A DNA stretch of 16,003 nucleotides from WLMZ01 sp031410915. Its GTDB lineage: Bacteria > Actinomycetota > Acidimicrobiia > Acidimicrobiales > Ilumatobacteraceae. The notes under the pieces are model-generated. The model was given only the letters and a program-made list of their open reading frames with translations. It did no database searches and had not been told where the DNA came from. Shown in pieces: positions 7,935-14,933 of this stretch; position 1 is the first letter of the stretch; each line of letters opens with the position of its first letter. The position numbers were made by a program, and so were the translations under genes. The stretch covers positions 1-16,003 of the forward strand of contig JANNZY010000077.1 of the NCBI GenBank assembly GCA_031410915.1. The letters run 5' to 3'.

Positions 7935-8701
7935 CGTGCACCTCCTGCGTTCTGGACGTCGAGGGCACCGGTCATGGCACCGACGAGCATCTCGACCGTG
8001 GCCTCCGAGCCGCGGTACTGCGCGACCCGCTTGCCCAACCGGAGCACCTGGATGCTGTCCGCCACTTCCAGCACCTCGGGCATGTTGTGACTGATCAGGA
8101 CGACGGCGACCCCCTTGTCGGCCACCCTGCGGACCAGCTCGAGCACCTTGCCCGTCTGGCGCACGCCGAGCGCCGCCGTCGGCTCGTCCATGAAGATGAC
8201 CTTGTCCGCCCACATCACCGAGCGGCAGATCGCGACGCTCTGCTTCTGGCCGCCGGACAACGCTCCGACGGGGGCGTCGAGGTCCTTGACGTCGGTGCCC
8301 ATCGACGTGAACGCATCGCCGGCCTGTTGACGCATCGCCTTCTTGTCGAGCACGCCGAGCATGCCGAGCACGCCCTTCTTCAGAATCTCCCGGCCGGCGA
8401 AGGTGTTCTCCGCCGGTCCGAGCTCGGGTGCCAGGGCGAGGTCCTGGTACACGGTCTCGATCCCGAGGTCGCGCGCCGCCGTCGGCGAGCTCATCGTGAT
8501 CGGACGGCCATCCAGCAGGATCGTGCCGCGATCCAGGTTGATCGCCCCGGACAGGATCTTGACCAGGGTGCTCTTGCCGGCGCCGTTGTCGCCGATGAGC
8601 GCCGTGACCTCTCCGGCGTTCACGGAGAAGTCGACCTCGCGCAGGACCTCGACGTGTCCGTAGCTCTTGCAGACGCCGACCGCCTCCAGGATCGCGGTCA
8701 T
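7931..8701 (-). CDS. ABC importer ATPase, single nucleotide-binding domain
   Basis: A 256-residue ABC ATPase with Walker A GDNGAGKST (37-45), Q-loop Q86, signature LSGGQ (148-152), Walker B VIFMDEP (168-174) and switch H205. CUT2 sugar importers usually have a two-domain ATPase of about 500 residues. This one is half that length, like the FrcA-type subunits, so it should work as a homodimer. ATG 8701 is the first plausible start, because the frame upstream runs into the HisD-like gene and offers no other ATG before 8824. The ribosome binding site is weak. It follows the HisD-like gene by 88 bases, the largest gap in this operon, which shows no clear promoter. Confidence 0.93.
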   Translation of the reverse strand: MTAILEAVGVCKSYGHVEVLREVDFSVNAGEVTALIGDNGAGKSTLVKILSGAINLDRGTILLDGRPITMSSPTAARDLGIETVYQDLALAPELGPAENTFAGREILKKGVLGMLGVLDKKAMRQQAGDAFTSMGTDVKDLDAPVGALSGGQKQSVAICRSVMWADKVIFMDEPTAALGVRQTGKVLELVRRVADKGVAVVLISHNMPEVLEVADSIQVLRLGKRVAQYRGSEATVEMLVGAMTGALDVQNAGGAR

Positions 8702-8789
8702 CGCCGTGACCCACTTCGTGATCGTTGGAACTCGTTCATCATGGTGCTCCCCAAAGCTCCGATCCCCCTGGCGGAGGATGTGTACTGCG

Positions 8790-10133
8790 TCAAACCTGGT
8801 GGCTCTCGCCGCTCGACGGCGCATAGCTGTCGAGACGCAACGTGGCCGTCTTGCGGTGTGCCTCCATCCCCTCGTAGGAGGCGATCACGTCGACCGCGTT
8901 GGCGAGCAGCGGCGTCGCCGCTCGCTCGACCCGCTGGTACGTCAACGGCTTCAGGAACCGCGACACGGACAGGCCGGCCGAGTGGCGGGCGCCCCCGGCG
9001 GTCGGCAGGACGTGGTTGGTACCGGCGATGCCCTTGTCGGAGTAGGCGACCGTGCTCCACGGCCCGACGAACACCGACCCGTAGTTGCGAAGGGTCCCGA
9101 AGTAGAACTCGTCGTCGGCGGTGATGATCTCGAGGTGCTCAGGAGCCAGGTCGTCCATCAACTCGGCGGCGGTCTCACGGTCGGCGGCCCACGTGACCGA
9201 GCCGTAGTTGCGCCACGCCGGACCGGCGATCTCCTTCGTCGACAGCGTCGCCAACTGCCGCTCGACCTCCGCGATGACGGCCAGGCCGAGCGATTCGGAC
9301 GTCGTCACGAGCGCAGCGGGCGAATCCGGGCCGTGCTCGGCCTGCCCGAGCAGATCAGCGGCCACGACCACCGGATCCGCCGAATCGTCGGCGATCACGG
9401 CGACCTCCGACGGCCCGGCGAGCAGGTCGATCGAGACCTTGCCGAACAGCTGCCGCTTCGCTTCGGCGACGAACGCGTTGCCGGCACCGACGAGCATGTC
9501 GATCGGCCGCTCCCCGAGCAGACCGAACGCCATCGCCGCGAGCGCCTGGACCCCACCGAGGACGTAGATCCGGTCGGCGCCGGAGAGGTAGGCGCTGTAG
9601 AGCACGGCGGCGTTCGGCGAACCGTCCGGCTGGGGCGGCGTGCAGGCGAGCACCGTCGGGACTCCCGCGGCCTTGGCGACACCGACGGTCATGAACGCGC
9701 TGGCGAGGATGGGGAACCGACCGGCAGGCAGGTACGCGCCGACGCGCGACACCGGGATGTACCGGTAGCCGGCCCGGATGCCCGGGGCGAGCTCAGTCTC
9801 GAAGTCGCGCAACCGGTTGCGAGACTCCGTCGCGAACTTCTGCGTGCGCTCGGCGCCGAGCTCGAGCGCCTGGCGCAGCGCGGGGTCGAGTGCGTCGCCG
9901 CTGCGGGCGATGGTGGTCGCGTCGAGCTCGACGTCCGGGGACTCCCAGCGGTCGAGCTGCTTGGCATAGCGCAGGACGGCGTCCATGCCCTGTGCTTCGA
10001 TGGTGCGCAGCATCTCGGTGACGGTCGCGATCACGGCCGGATCGCGCTGCGCGGGCGGGCCGCTGAACTCGGGGGTCTTCAGGAGGCGGAACTTGCCGTC
10101 GAGGTCCCGCATGCACGGGGCGCTGAAATGCAT
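8790..10133 (-). CDS. Histidinol-dehydrogenase-like enzyme A
   Basis: A 447-residue member of the histidinol dehydrogenase family, which oxidises an alcohol to a carboxylate in two NAD-dependent steps. The expected zinc ligands and catalytic pair are present: Q264 and H267 in GQAEHG, E332-H333 in APEHLEI, D366 in YSDKG and H426 in EGMEAH. No other histidine biosynthesis gene is near. As first gene of a transport and catabolic operon it is more likely a paralogue acting on another hydroxy compound; HpsN, the sulfopropanediol dehydrogenase, is a known precedent. ATG 10133 is preferred because it lies eight bases after a -10 element, implying a leaderless mRNA. M8 at 10112 is an alternative. The longer frame to 10184 would run through the promoter. 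Confidence 0.88.
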   Translation of the reverse strand: MHFSAPCMRDLDGKFRLLKTPEFSGPPAQRDPAVIATVTEMLRTIEAQGMDAVLRYAKQLDRWESPDVELDATTIARSGDALDPALRQALELGAERTQKFATESRNRLRDFETELAPGIRAGYRYIPVSRVGAYLPAGRFPILASAFMTVGVAKAAGVPTVLACTPPQPDGSPNAAVLYSAYLSGADRIYVLGGVQALAAMAFGLLGERPIDMLVGAGNAFVAEAKRQLFGKVSIDLLAGPSEVAVIADDSADPVVVAADLLGQAEHGPDSPAALVTTSESLGLAVIAEVERQLATLSTKEIAGPAWRNYGSVTWAADRETAAELMDDLAPEHLEIITADDEFYFGTLRNYGSVFVGPWSTVAYSDKGIAGTNHVLPTAGGARHSAGLSVSRFLKPLTYQRVERAATPLLANAVDVIASYEGMEAHRKTATLRLDSYAPSSGESHQV

Positions 10134-10141
10134 GGGCGGAC

Positions 10142-10169
10142 TGTATATGCATGCGTATTCCTTGGTCAA
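10142..10169 (-). promoter_or_regulatory. Promoter of the HisD-A/ABC transporter operon
   Basis: On the minus strand TTGACC (10169-10164) and TATACA (10147-10142) are separated by 16 bases, a good sigma-70-type match. The -10 ends eight bases before ATG 10133, so the transcript should start at or next to the start codon, and no ribosome binding site is present. The LacI-type operator overlaps the -10 and spacer. Confidence 0.7.
10146..10160. promoter_or_regulatory. LacI-type operator, site 2
   Basis: Bases 10147-10158 read ATGCATGCGTAT, differing from site 1 at one of twelve bases. The site overlaps the -10 and spacer of the minus-strand promoter, so bound repressor would block polymerase. 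It is 32 bases or more from the LysR start on the other strand and may influence that gene too. Confidence 0.72.
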
Positions 10170-10191
10170 CCCGTGGTCCACCATCGCGTCC

Positions 10192-10207
10192 TATAGGGTG
10201 GCCCTAT
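10192..10207 (+). promoter_or_regulatory. T-N11-A inverted repeat and possible -10 at the LysR gene start
   Basis: ATAGGG (10193-10198) and CCCTAT (10202-10207) form an inverted repeat with three bases between. T10194 and A10206 give the T-N11-A pattern of LysR-type binding sites. The right arm includes the first two bases of the LysR start codon. TATAGG (10192-10197) also resembles a -10 eight bases before the ATG, suggesting a leaderless, self-repressed transcript; no good -35 is seen. Confidence 0.5.
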
Positions 10208-11108
10208 GGCTCCGACGATCGCCCAGCTGAGGGCGTTCAGAACGGCGGCGGTCAGCGGTTCGTTCACCGCGGCCGCGACCGAGCTCGCGATGACCCAGGC
10301 ATCGGTGTCGGAGCTGATCCGGCGGATCGAGGACGACTACGGCGTGGCGCTGTTCCGCCGGGGCGGCCGGCGGCTGACGCTCACCTCGGCAGGCACGGAG
10401 CTGCTGCCCTTCGCCGAGCAGGCGGTCGCCGCAGCGGACAGCGGCGGCAACGCGCTGCGGTCGTTGCGGTCGCTCGGCGGCGGCGTGGCGACGTTCGGGT
10501 TGCTCCGCAACGCCGACCACTACACGCTGTCGGAGCTGATCCAGGAGTTCCATCGTCGCTACCCCAAGGTGCGCGTCCGATTGGTCGGGCTCAACTCGGT
10601 CGAGGTCGCGATGGCGGTGGCCAACGGCCAGCTCGAGGCCGGGCTGGTGGTGCTGCCGATCGACGACGAGGGCCTCAAGGTGACACCCCTGCTGCGCGAC
10701 GAGGTGCTGTACGCGAGCGCAGCACCGGAACGGGTGAGCCGCCCGATGACCACCCGCCGGCTGGCCAAGGCGCCCCTCATCCTCTACGACGCGCACTACG
10801 GCTGGACGGATCCGACGCGGCGTCAGATCGCCGACCGCGCCCAGCTCGAAGGGGTGCGGATCGAGCCGATGATCGAGGTCGAGCACGTCGAGCTCGCACT
10901 CAACCTGGTGGCACGCGGCGTCGGCGACACGATCGTCGCCCGCGCGGTCGCGAACAGTGCCGTCTGCCCGCCGAACGTGACGACGGTGCCCTTCGAACAA
11001 CCGCTGTGGGACACGATCGCGCTGATCCAGAAGCGGTCGACGGTGCTGTCGCCCGCGACGCGGGAGATCTCACGCCTCGCGCAGGAGATGCTCCTCGACC
11101 GCTCCTGA
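10206..11108 (+). CDS. LysR-family transcriptional regulator
   Basis: A 300-residue LysR-type regulator of normal length. Residues 3-62 form the winged helix-turn-helix (QLRAFRTAAVSGSFTAAATEL, then ASVSELIRRIE), a linker helix follows, and residues about 92-295 are the effector-binding domain. The ATG at 10206 begins immediately before the HTH. No ribosome binding site is present, which fits a leaderless message. It is divergent from the HisD-A/transport operon and convergent with the hydrolase gene, so it probably adds a second control on one or both. The co-inducer is unknown. Confidence 0.92.
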   Translation: MAPTIAQLRAFRTAAVSGSFTAAATELAMTQASVSELIRRIEDDYGVALFRRGGRRLTLTSAGTELLPFAEQAVAAADSGGNALRSLRSLGGGVATFGLLRNADHYTLSELIQEFHRRYPKVRVRLVGLNSVEVAMAVANGQLEAGLVVLPIDDEGLKVTPLLRDEVLYASAAPERVSRPMTTRRLAKAPLILYDAHYGWTDPTRRQIADRAQLEGVRIEPMIEVEHVELALNLVARGVGDTIVARAVANSAVCPPNVTTVPFEQPLWDTIALIQKRSTVLSPATREISRLAQEMLLDRS

Positions 11109-11119
11109 CCTCTCGTCAG
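11105..11119. terminator. Hairpin between convergent LysR and hydrolase genes
   Basis: CTGAC (11105-11109) and GTCAG (11115-11119) form a five-bp stem with a five-base loop. Each arm contains the TGA of one of the two converging genes. A longer competing pairing, GCTCC at 11101 with GGAGC at 11124, surrounds it. Terminator activity is plausible but weakly supported. Confidence 0.33.
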
Positions 11120-12144
11120 CTGTGGAGCCACTCCGCCAGCGCGTCGGCCACCTCGCGAGGATGGTCGAGCGGCGTCATGTGGCCGCCGCCGGCGATCACG
11201 ACGTGTCGCGCACCCCGGACGCCCTCGACGATCTCCGCCTGCAGCTCCGGCCGGCAGATCTCGTCCTCGGCACCGGACACGACAACGGTCGGGACCTCGA
11301 TCCGGGACAGGCTCGGCCGACTGTCGGGCCGCGTCGCCTGCGCCGCCAGCTGGCGCTCGAGTCCGTCGGGCCCGATCCGGCGGGCCATCTCGGCCCACCG
11401 ATCGACGAGGACCGGATCTCGACCGGACCCGACGTTGTCACGGGCCATCTCCTCGATCAGCGTCGCGAACTCGCCTCGACCGACGCCCTCACGCATGGCC
11501 GCCCATGCCGACAGCTGCGCCTCCGACGCCGGTCGGGCGCTCGCGTTCAGCAGCGCCAGGCGAGTGACCCGCTCCGGCGCCTGGCGAACGAGCTCGAGCG
11601 CGACGATGCCACCGAGTGAGTGACCGGCGACTGCAAACCGGTGCGGTGCCACGGCGAGCACGCTCGCTGCCATGCCGACGATCGAATCGTCGAGGTCGAT
11701 CCGGCCCGGATGGATCACGAGCTCGTCGCCCATCTCGTCCGCGAGACGGGCGACGACGTCGCCGTACACCCGGGCATCACCGAGCATGCCGGGCAGCAGG
11801 ACGAGCGTCTCCGCGGCCGTCGTCGGCGCGTCACGCGCGAACGCGGTGAGCGCATCGGCGAGCACGCGGTCGAGATCGATGGTGACGAGCGCGTCCTCGC
11901 CCGCGTCGATCGCGTCGACGCCCGCCGCGCGGACGCGGCCCTCCGCGATCGAACCGTCGATGCGCGCCGTCACCGACAGGCCGGCGAGGTGGGCTCCGAC
12001 GACCAGGCGTCGCAGCGCGATCTCGTCGAACGGCCCCGAGACCAGATCGACCACCACGGCATCGAGACCCGCCGCGGCGATGGTCGCGAGATGGTGATCT
12101 GCGGGCAGGCGGACGACGGCCCCCCGTGGACTCGCTCGGGTCAC
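11116..12144 (-). CDS. Alpha/beta hydrolase fused to an N-terminal half aldolase barrel
   Basis: A 342-residue two-part protein. Residues about 112-342 are an alpha/beta hydrolase with nucleophile S176 in GHSLGG, probable acid D294 in SGAEDEICRPE and H322 in GGGHMTPLDHP. Residues about 10-100 look like the first half of an HpcH/HpaI barrel: LDAVVVDLVSGPFDE parallels YDAVTIDLQHGMFGV in the aldolase at 2808-3569. The catalytic His is replaced (VSG for QHG) and the half that carries the metal ligands is absent, so this part is probably not catalytic. The GTG start at 12144 overlaps the SDR stop as GTGA, which supports expression of the whole fusion. The hydrolase likely cleaves an ester or C-C bond of a pathway intermediate. 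Confidence 0.82.
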   Translation of the reverse strand: MTRASPRGAVVRLPADHHLATIAAAGLDAVVVDLVSGPFDEIALRRLVVGAHLAGLSVTARIDGSIAEGRVRAAGVDAIDAGEDALVTIDLDRVLADALTAFARDAPTTAAETLVLLPGMLGDARVYGDVVARLADEMGDELVIHPGRIDLDDSIVGMAASVLAVAPHRFAVAGHSLGGIVALELVRQAPERVTRLALLNASARPASEAQLSAWAAMREGVGRGEFATLIEEMARDNVGSGRDPVLVDRWAEMARRIGPDGLERQLAAQATRPDSRPSLSRIEVPTVVVSGAEDEICRPELQAEIVEGVRGARHVVIAGGGHMTPLDHPREVADALAEWLHS

Positions 12145-12935
12145 CGGGCGACCATACCCGCCGACAGGTCGATGTCTGCGGCGTGCAGTCCGGGCATGTT
12201 CAGCATCGCGACCACGGCGAGCCCCACCTCGTCCTCCTCCAGCATCCTGCCGAGCGCGGCGCGCGAGACGAACTGCCCGGTGGCCTCCTCGACGGTGATG
12301 CCGAGGCGCTCGGACTCGAGGCGCATGTTGCGATCCATCCGGGGCCCGCGCACGGGTCCGGGAGACAGGCTGTTGACCGTGACCCCGAGCGGTCCGACCT
12401 CGGCAGCGAGCGTCGTCGTCAACCCGATCACGGCCATCTTGGACGCGCAGTACGGCGTGCGCCTCGCCAGCGGACGTTTGCCGCTGACCGACGCCAGGTT
12501 GATCACGTCACCGGCGCCACGAGCGATCATCGCCGGGAGGAACGCTCGGCAGACGAGGTAGACGCCGCGCACGTTGATCGCGAAGACGTCGTCCCACTCG
12601 GCCGGCTCGACATCGACGAGGGCTGCGACAGGGCCCGGCACGCCGGCGTTATTGATAAGGATCGACACGGTCTCGTCGGCGAGCTCGGCCTGCAACAAAG
12701 CCACCGACGCCGGGTCGGCGACATCCACGATCGCGGTGCGGACCTCGTACCCGGAGGCCGACGCCAGGACCGCGGTCTCACCCAGCGTCGACTGCGTCCG
12801 GCCGGCCACGATCACCCGTGCACCGCGGCGGCACAGGGCGAGCGCGATCGTGCGCCCGAGCCCGTTCCCGCCACCGGTCACCAACGCCGTGCGACCGGTG
12901 ATCCGGTCGGCAGCAGCGTCGCCGATGTCAACCAC
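12141..12935 (-). CDS. Short-chain dehydrogenase/reductase (SDR)
   Basis: A 264-residue classical SDR. It has the cofactor-binding TGGGNGLG (20-27), NNAG (95-98), N121 and the catalytic S149, Y162 and K166 (YCASK). The family oxidises or reduces hydroxyl and keto groups with NAD(P). GTG 12935 is chosen because it overlaps the HisD-B stop by eight bases (GTGGTTGA) and places the Rossmann motif at the usual distance. A longer frame to 13010 would extend into the preceding gene. It lies between the HisD-like and hydrolase genes in a tightly packed operon. Pairing of an SDR with a HisD-like enzyme also occurs in dihydroxypropanesulfonate degradation, where SDRs interconvert enantiomers; that parallel is only suggestive. 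Confidence 0.9.
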   Translation of the reverse strand: MVDIGDAAADRITGRTALVTGGGNGLGRTIALALCRRGARVIVAGRTQSTLGETAVLASASGYEVRTAIVDVADPASVALLQAELADETVSILINNAGVPGPVAALVDVEPAEWDDVFAINVRGVYLVCRAFLPAMIARGAGDVINLASVSGKRPLARRTPYCASKMAVIGLTTTLAAEVGPLGVTVNSLSPGPVRGPRMDRNMRLESERLGITVEEATGQFVSRAALGRMLEEDEVGLAVVAMLNMPGLHAADIDLSAGMVAR

Positions 12936-14256
12936 GCGCCGGTGCGTGTTCGAACGAGTGCTCCGTCCAGTCCATCTCGAACGTGCCGAACTTCGCCGCG
13001 CGGACATCACCGGAGCGGGCGTGGCCCTCGAACAGCTCGACGCGCGACGCCCGGCCGCACAGCTCGCCGAGCGCCGCGCTGGAGGCGGTGTCGGTCACCT
13101 CCTGGTACGTGACGGTCTTCAGGTACTTGCCGACCCACAACCCACCGGTGAACCGCGCACTGCCGCGGGTGGGCAGCACGTGGTTGGTGCCGATCACCTT
13201 GTCGCCGTAGGACACGCATGTCCCCTCCCCGAGGAAGAGCGCGCCGTAATCGTGCATCGCGTCCAGCGCACGGCGGGGCTCACGGGTGAGCACCTCGACG
13301 TGCTCGGAGGCGAACGAGTCGGCGACCCGGAACGCCTCGTCGATGTCGTCGACGACCAGGACCTGCCCATGGTCGCGCCACGCCGAACCCGCCATGTCGC
13401 GCGTGGGCATGTGGACCAGGATCTGGTCGACCAGCTCCATCGCCTTGCGCGCGACGTCCTCGCTCGTGGTGACGAGCACCGCCGGCGAGTCGGGGCCGTG
13501 CTCGGCCTGGCTCAGCAGATCGACGGCGACGACGAACGGGTCTGCTGCGTCGTCGGCGATCACCAGGATCTCGGTGGGACCGGCGAACAGATCGATCCCC
13601 ACCTCGCCGAACAGCTGCCGCTTGGCTTCGGCCACGTAGGCGTTCCCCGGGCCGGCGATGAGGTTGACCCGGTCGATGGTCTCCGTGCCGAGCGCGAGTG
13701 CGACGACCGCCTGGACGCCACCCAGCAGGTAGATCTCGTCGGCCCCTGCCATCGCCATCGCCGAGATCGTGGCGGCAGGGATCTCCCCGCGGATCGGTGG
13801 TGTGCACGCAGCGACGCGCGGCACGCCCGCGACCTTCGCCGTGACGATCGTCATGTGTGCCGATGCGGTGAGGGGATAGCGCCCCCCTGGCACGTACGCG
13901 CCCGTCGCCGTGATCGGGATGTGGCGCTGACCCAGGTGCACGCCCGGTTCGGTCTCGATCTCGAAGTCGGTCATCGAGTCCCGCTGGGCCTGCCCGAAGC
14001 GTCGGACGTTGGCCTGGACGGTGGCGATGTCGTCGATCACCTGCTGCGGAACCCCGGACATGATCCTCTCGATCGCAGCCGCATCGAGCAGGAACGAGTC
14101 GGGCGTCCAGTTGTCGAACTTCGTCGAGTACTCCCGCACCGCCTCGTCACCTCGTGACCGGATGTCGGCGATGATGCGTCGCACCGTCTCGGACACCTGC
14201 TCCTGGGCAGCGGTCACCGTGGCGGCCGCAACGGCCGATTTGAGGACGTTGATCAT
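12928..14256 (-). CDS. Histidinol-dehydrogenase-like enzyme B
   Basis: A 442-residue second member of the histidinol dehydrogenase family. Zinc and catalytic residues are kept: Q250 and H253 in SQAEHG, E318-H319 in ASEHVEV, D352 in YGDKV and H412 in FEGHARSGDVR. That last stretch differs from the EGMEAH form of enzyme A and of biosynthetic HisD, and looks like the catabolic HpsN-type branch. A tail of about 25 residues follows. Two adjacent ATGs exist at 14259 and 14256. The second lies six bases after the -10 hexamer and is preferred as the start of a leaderless message; the longer frame to 14292 includes the promoter. It heads the operon with the SDR and hydrolase fusion. Confidence 0.88.
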   Translation of the reverse strand: MINVLKSAVAAATVTAAQEQVSETVRRIIADIRSRGDEAVREYSTKFDNWTPDSFLLDAAAIERIMSGVPQQVIDDIATVQANVRRFGQAQRDSMTDFEIETEPGVHLGQRHIPITATGAYVPGGRYPLTASAHMTIVTAKVAGVPRVAACTPPIRGEIPAATISAMAMAGADEIYLLGGVQAVVALALGTETIDRVNLIAGPGNAYVAEAKRQLFGEVGIDLFAGPTEILVIADDAADPFVVAVDLLSQAEHGPDSPAVLVTTSEDVARKAMELVDQILVHMPTRDMAGSAWRDHGQVLVVDDIDEAFRVADSFASEHVEVLTREPRRALDAMHDYGALFLGEGTCVSYGDKVIGTNHVLPTRGSARFTGGLWVGKYLKTVTYQEVTDTASSAALGELCGRASRVELFEGHARSGDVRAAKFGTFEMDWTEHSFEHAPARG

Positions 14257-14262
14257 CATCGC

Positions 14263-14292
14263 AGTGTATGCGTATGCATTCGTGCCTGTCAA
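14263..14292 (-). promoter_or_regulatory. Promoter of the HisD-B operon
   Basis: On the minus strand a perfect TTGACA (14292-14287) and TACACT (14268-14263) are 18 bases apart. Transcription should start at about the second ATG, 14256. The layout copies that of the HisD-A promoter: operator over the spacer and -10, and no room for a ribosome binding site. Confidence 0.72.
14267..14281. promoter_or_regulatory. LacI-type operator, site 3
   Basis: Bases 14268-14279 read ATGCGTATGCAT. The reverse complement, ATGCATACGCAT, differs from site 1 at one of twelve bases. It overlaps the -10 and spacer of the HisD-B promoter, as site 2 does for HisD-A. Confidence 0.72.
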
Positions 14293-14323
14293 CGCGTTCG
14301 GACGACCCGCCTACGATTCGCTG

Positions 14324-14670
14324 ATGGCCGCCGCCCATTCGATCGAGCCGCTCACCGCCCGCACGTGGGACGCCTTCGCTGCACTGGTCGAGCGACACAA
14401 CGGGATCTTCGGCGGGTGCTGGTGCACCTACTTCCACGACTGCACCGGGCGTGGGCCCGGGTACGAGGGGAGCCGCGCGTTCAAGCAGCTGCTGGTCGAG
14501 ACGGGGCACGCTCACGCGGCGCTGGTGATGGTCGACGAGGAAGCGATCGCGTGGGCCGAGTACGGCACGCCCGACGAGCTGCCGAACATCCATCACAGCA
14601 AGCAGTACCTCGCCGAGGCCGATCTCCTGCCCGACTACCGCACTACTGCATCTTCTTCGACGAGCGATAC
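14324..14670 (+). pseudogene. Truncated, frameshifted GNAT-like acetyltransferase
   Basis: Reading from ATG 14324, the first 106 residues (with GGCWCTYFHDC near residue 30 and IHHSKQYLAEADLLPDYR at the end) resemble a group of actinobacterial GNAT acetyltransferases of roughly 200 residues or more. After the CGC codon at 14639-14641 the frame goes wrong. A one-base deletion would restore CIFFDERY, the expected start of the acetyl-CoA-binding region. Beyond about 14670 no GNAT-like sequence follows in any frame, so the C-terminal half is also lost. TACGAT lies six bases before the ATG, so it may once have been leaderless. The unrepaired frame ends at 14737. Confidence 0.6.
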
Positions 14671-14727
14671 CCGCTCGACGTCGACCTCGATGTGCGGGTA
14701 TTTCGTGCCGTCGACGACGCGGTCCAT
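14635..14727 (-). pseudogene. Possible N-terminal scrap of a small actinobacterial protein
   Basis: A 30-codon minus-strand reading starts MDRVVDGTKYPHIEVDVE. This resembles the start of a family of small uncharacterised actinobacterial proteins that begin IDGTKYP-hydrophobic, recalled from memory. It then runs into sequence antisense to the GNAT fragment and stops. It suggests a chimeric junction near 14660-14675. The match is too short to be sure. Confidence 0.3.
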
Positions 14728-14933
14728 GCTGTTGTGAACGGCGCGTTGGTTGCCGAGATGCCCCGTGAGACTCGCTTGGTTACCGCGGCGGCGTTCTCTG
14801 TCTTGCCTGCGCTAGTGATTGCCGAGAGCGCGAAGCTCGATCGGCTGCGGTCCTCCTGCCAGTCGCGTCGACTGCGGCGAAGCTGCTTCAGTCACCCGAG
14901 TGCCGCGTGACGTGGTAGTCGGACGTTGATACT
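14728..14933. other. Gap between broken genes
   Basis: No convincing gene, RNA or repeat is seen. One plus-strand frame remains open to 14910 but has no recognisable content. The right edge of the island probably lies somewhere in this stretch or just to its left. Confidence 0.4.

Noticed and set aside
8790..10133. Histidine biosynthesis role for the HisD-like genes
   Set aside because: No his genes are adjacent, there are two paralogues, and both lie in operons with transport or degradation genes under a LacI-type operator.
498..14256. Dihydroxypropanesulfonate or sulfoquinovose degradation
   Set aside because: HisD-like plus SDR genes fit, but no sulfite-releasing lyase, sulfolactate enzyme or sulfite exporter is present in the window.
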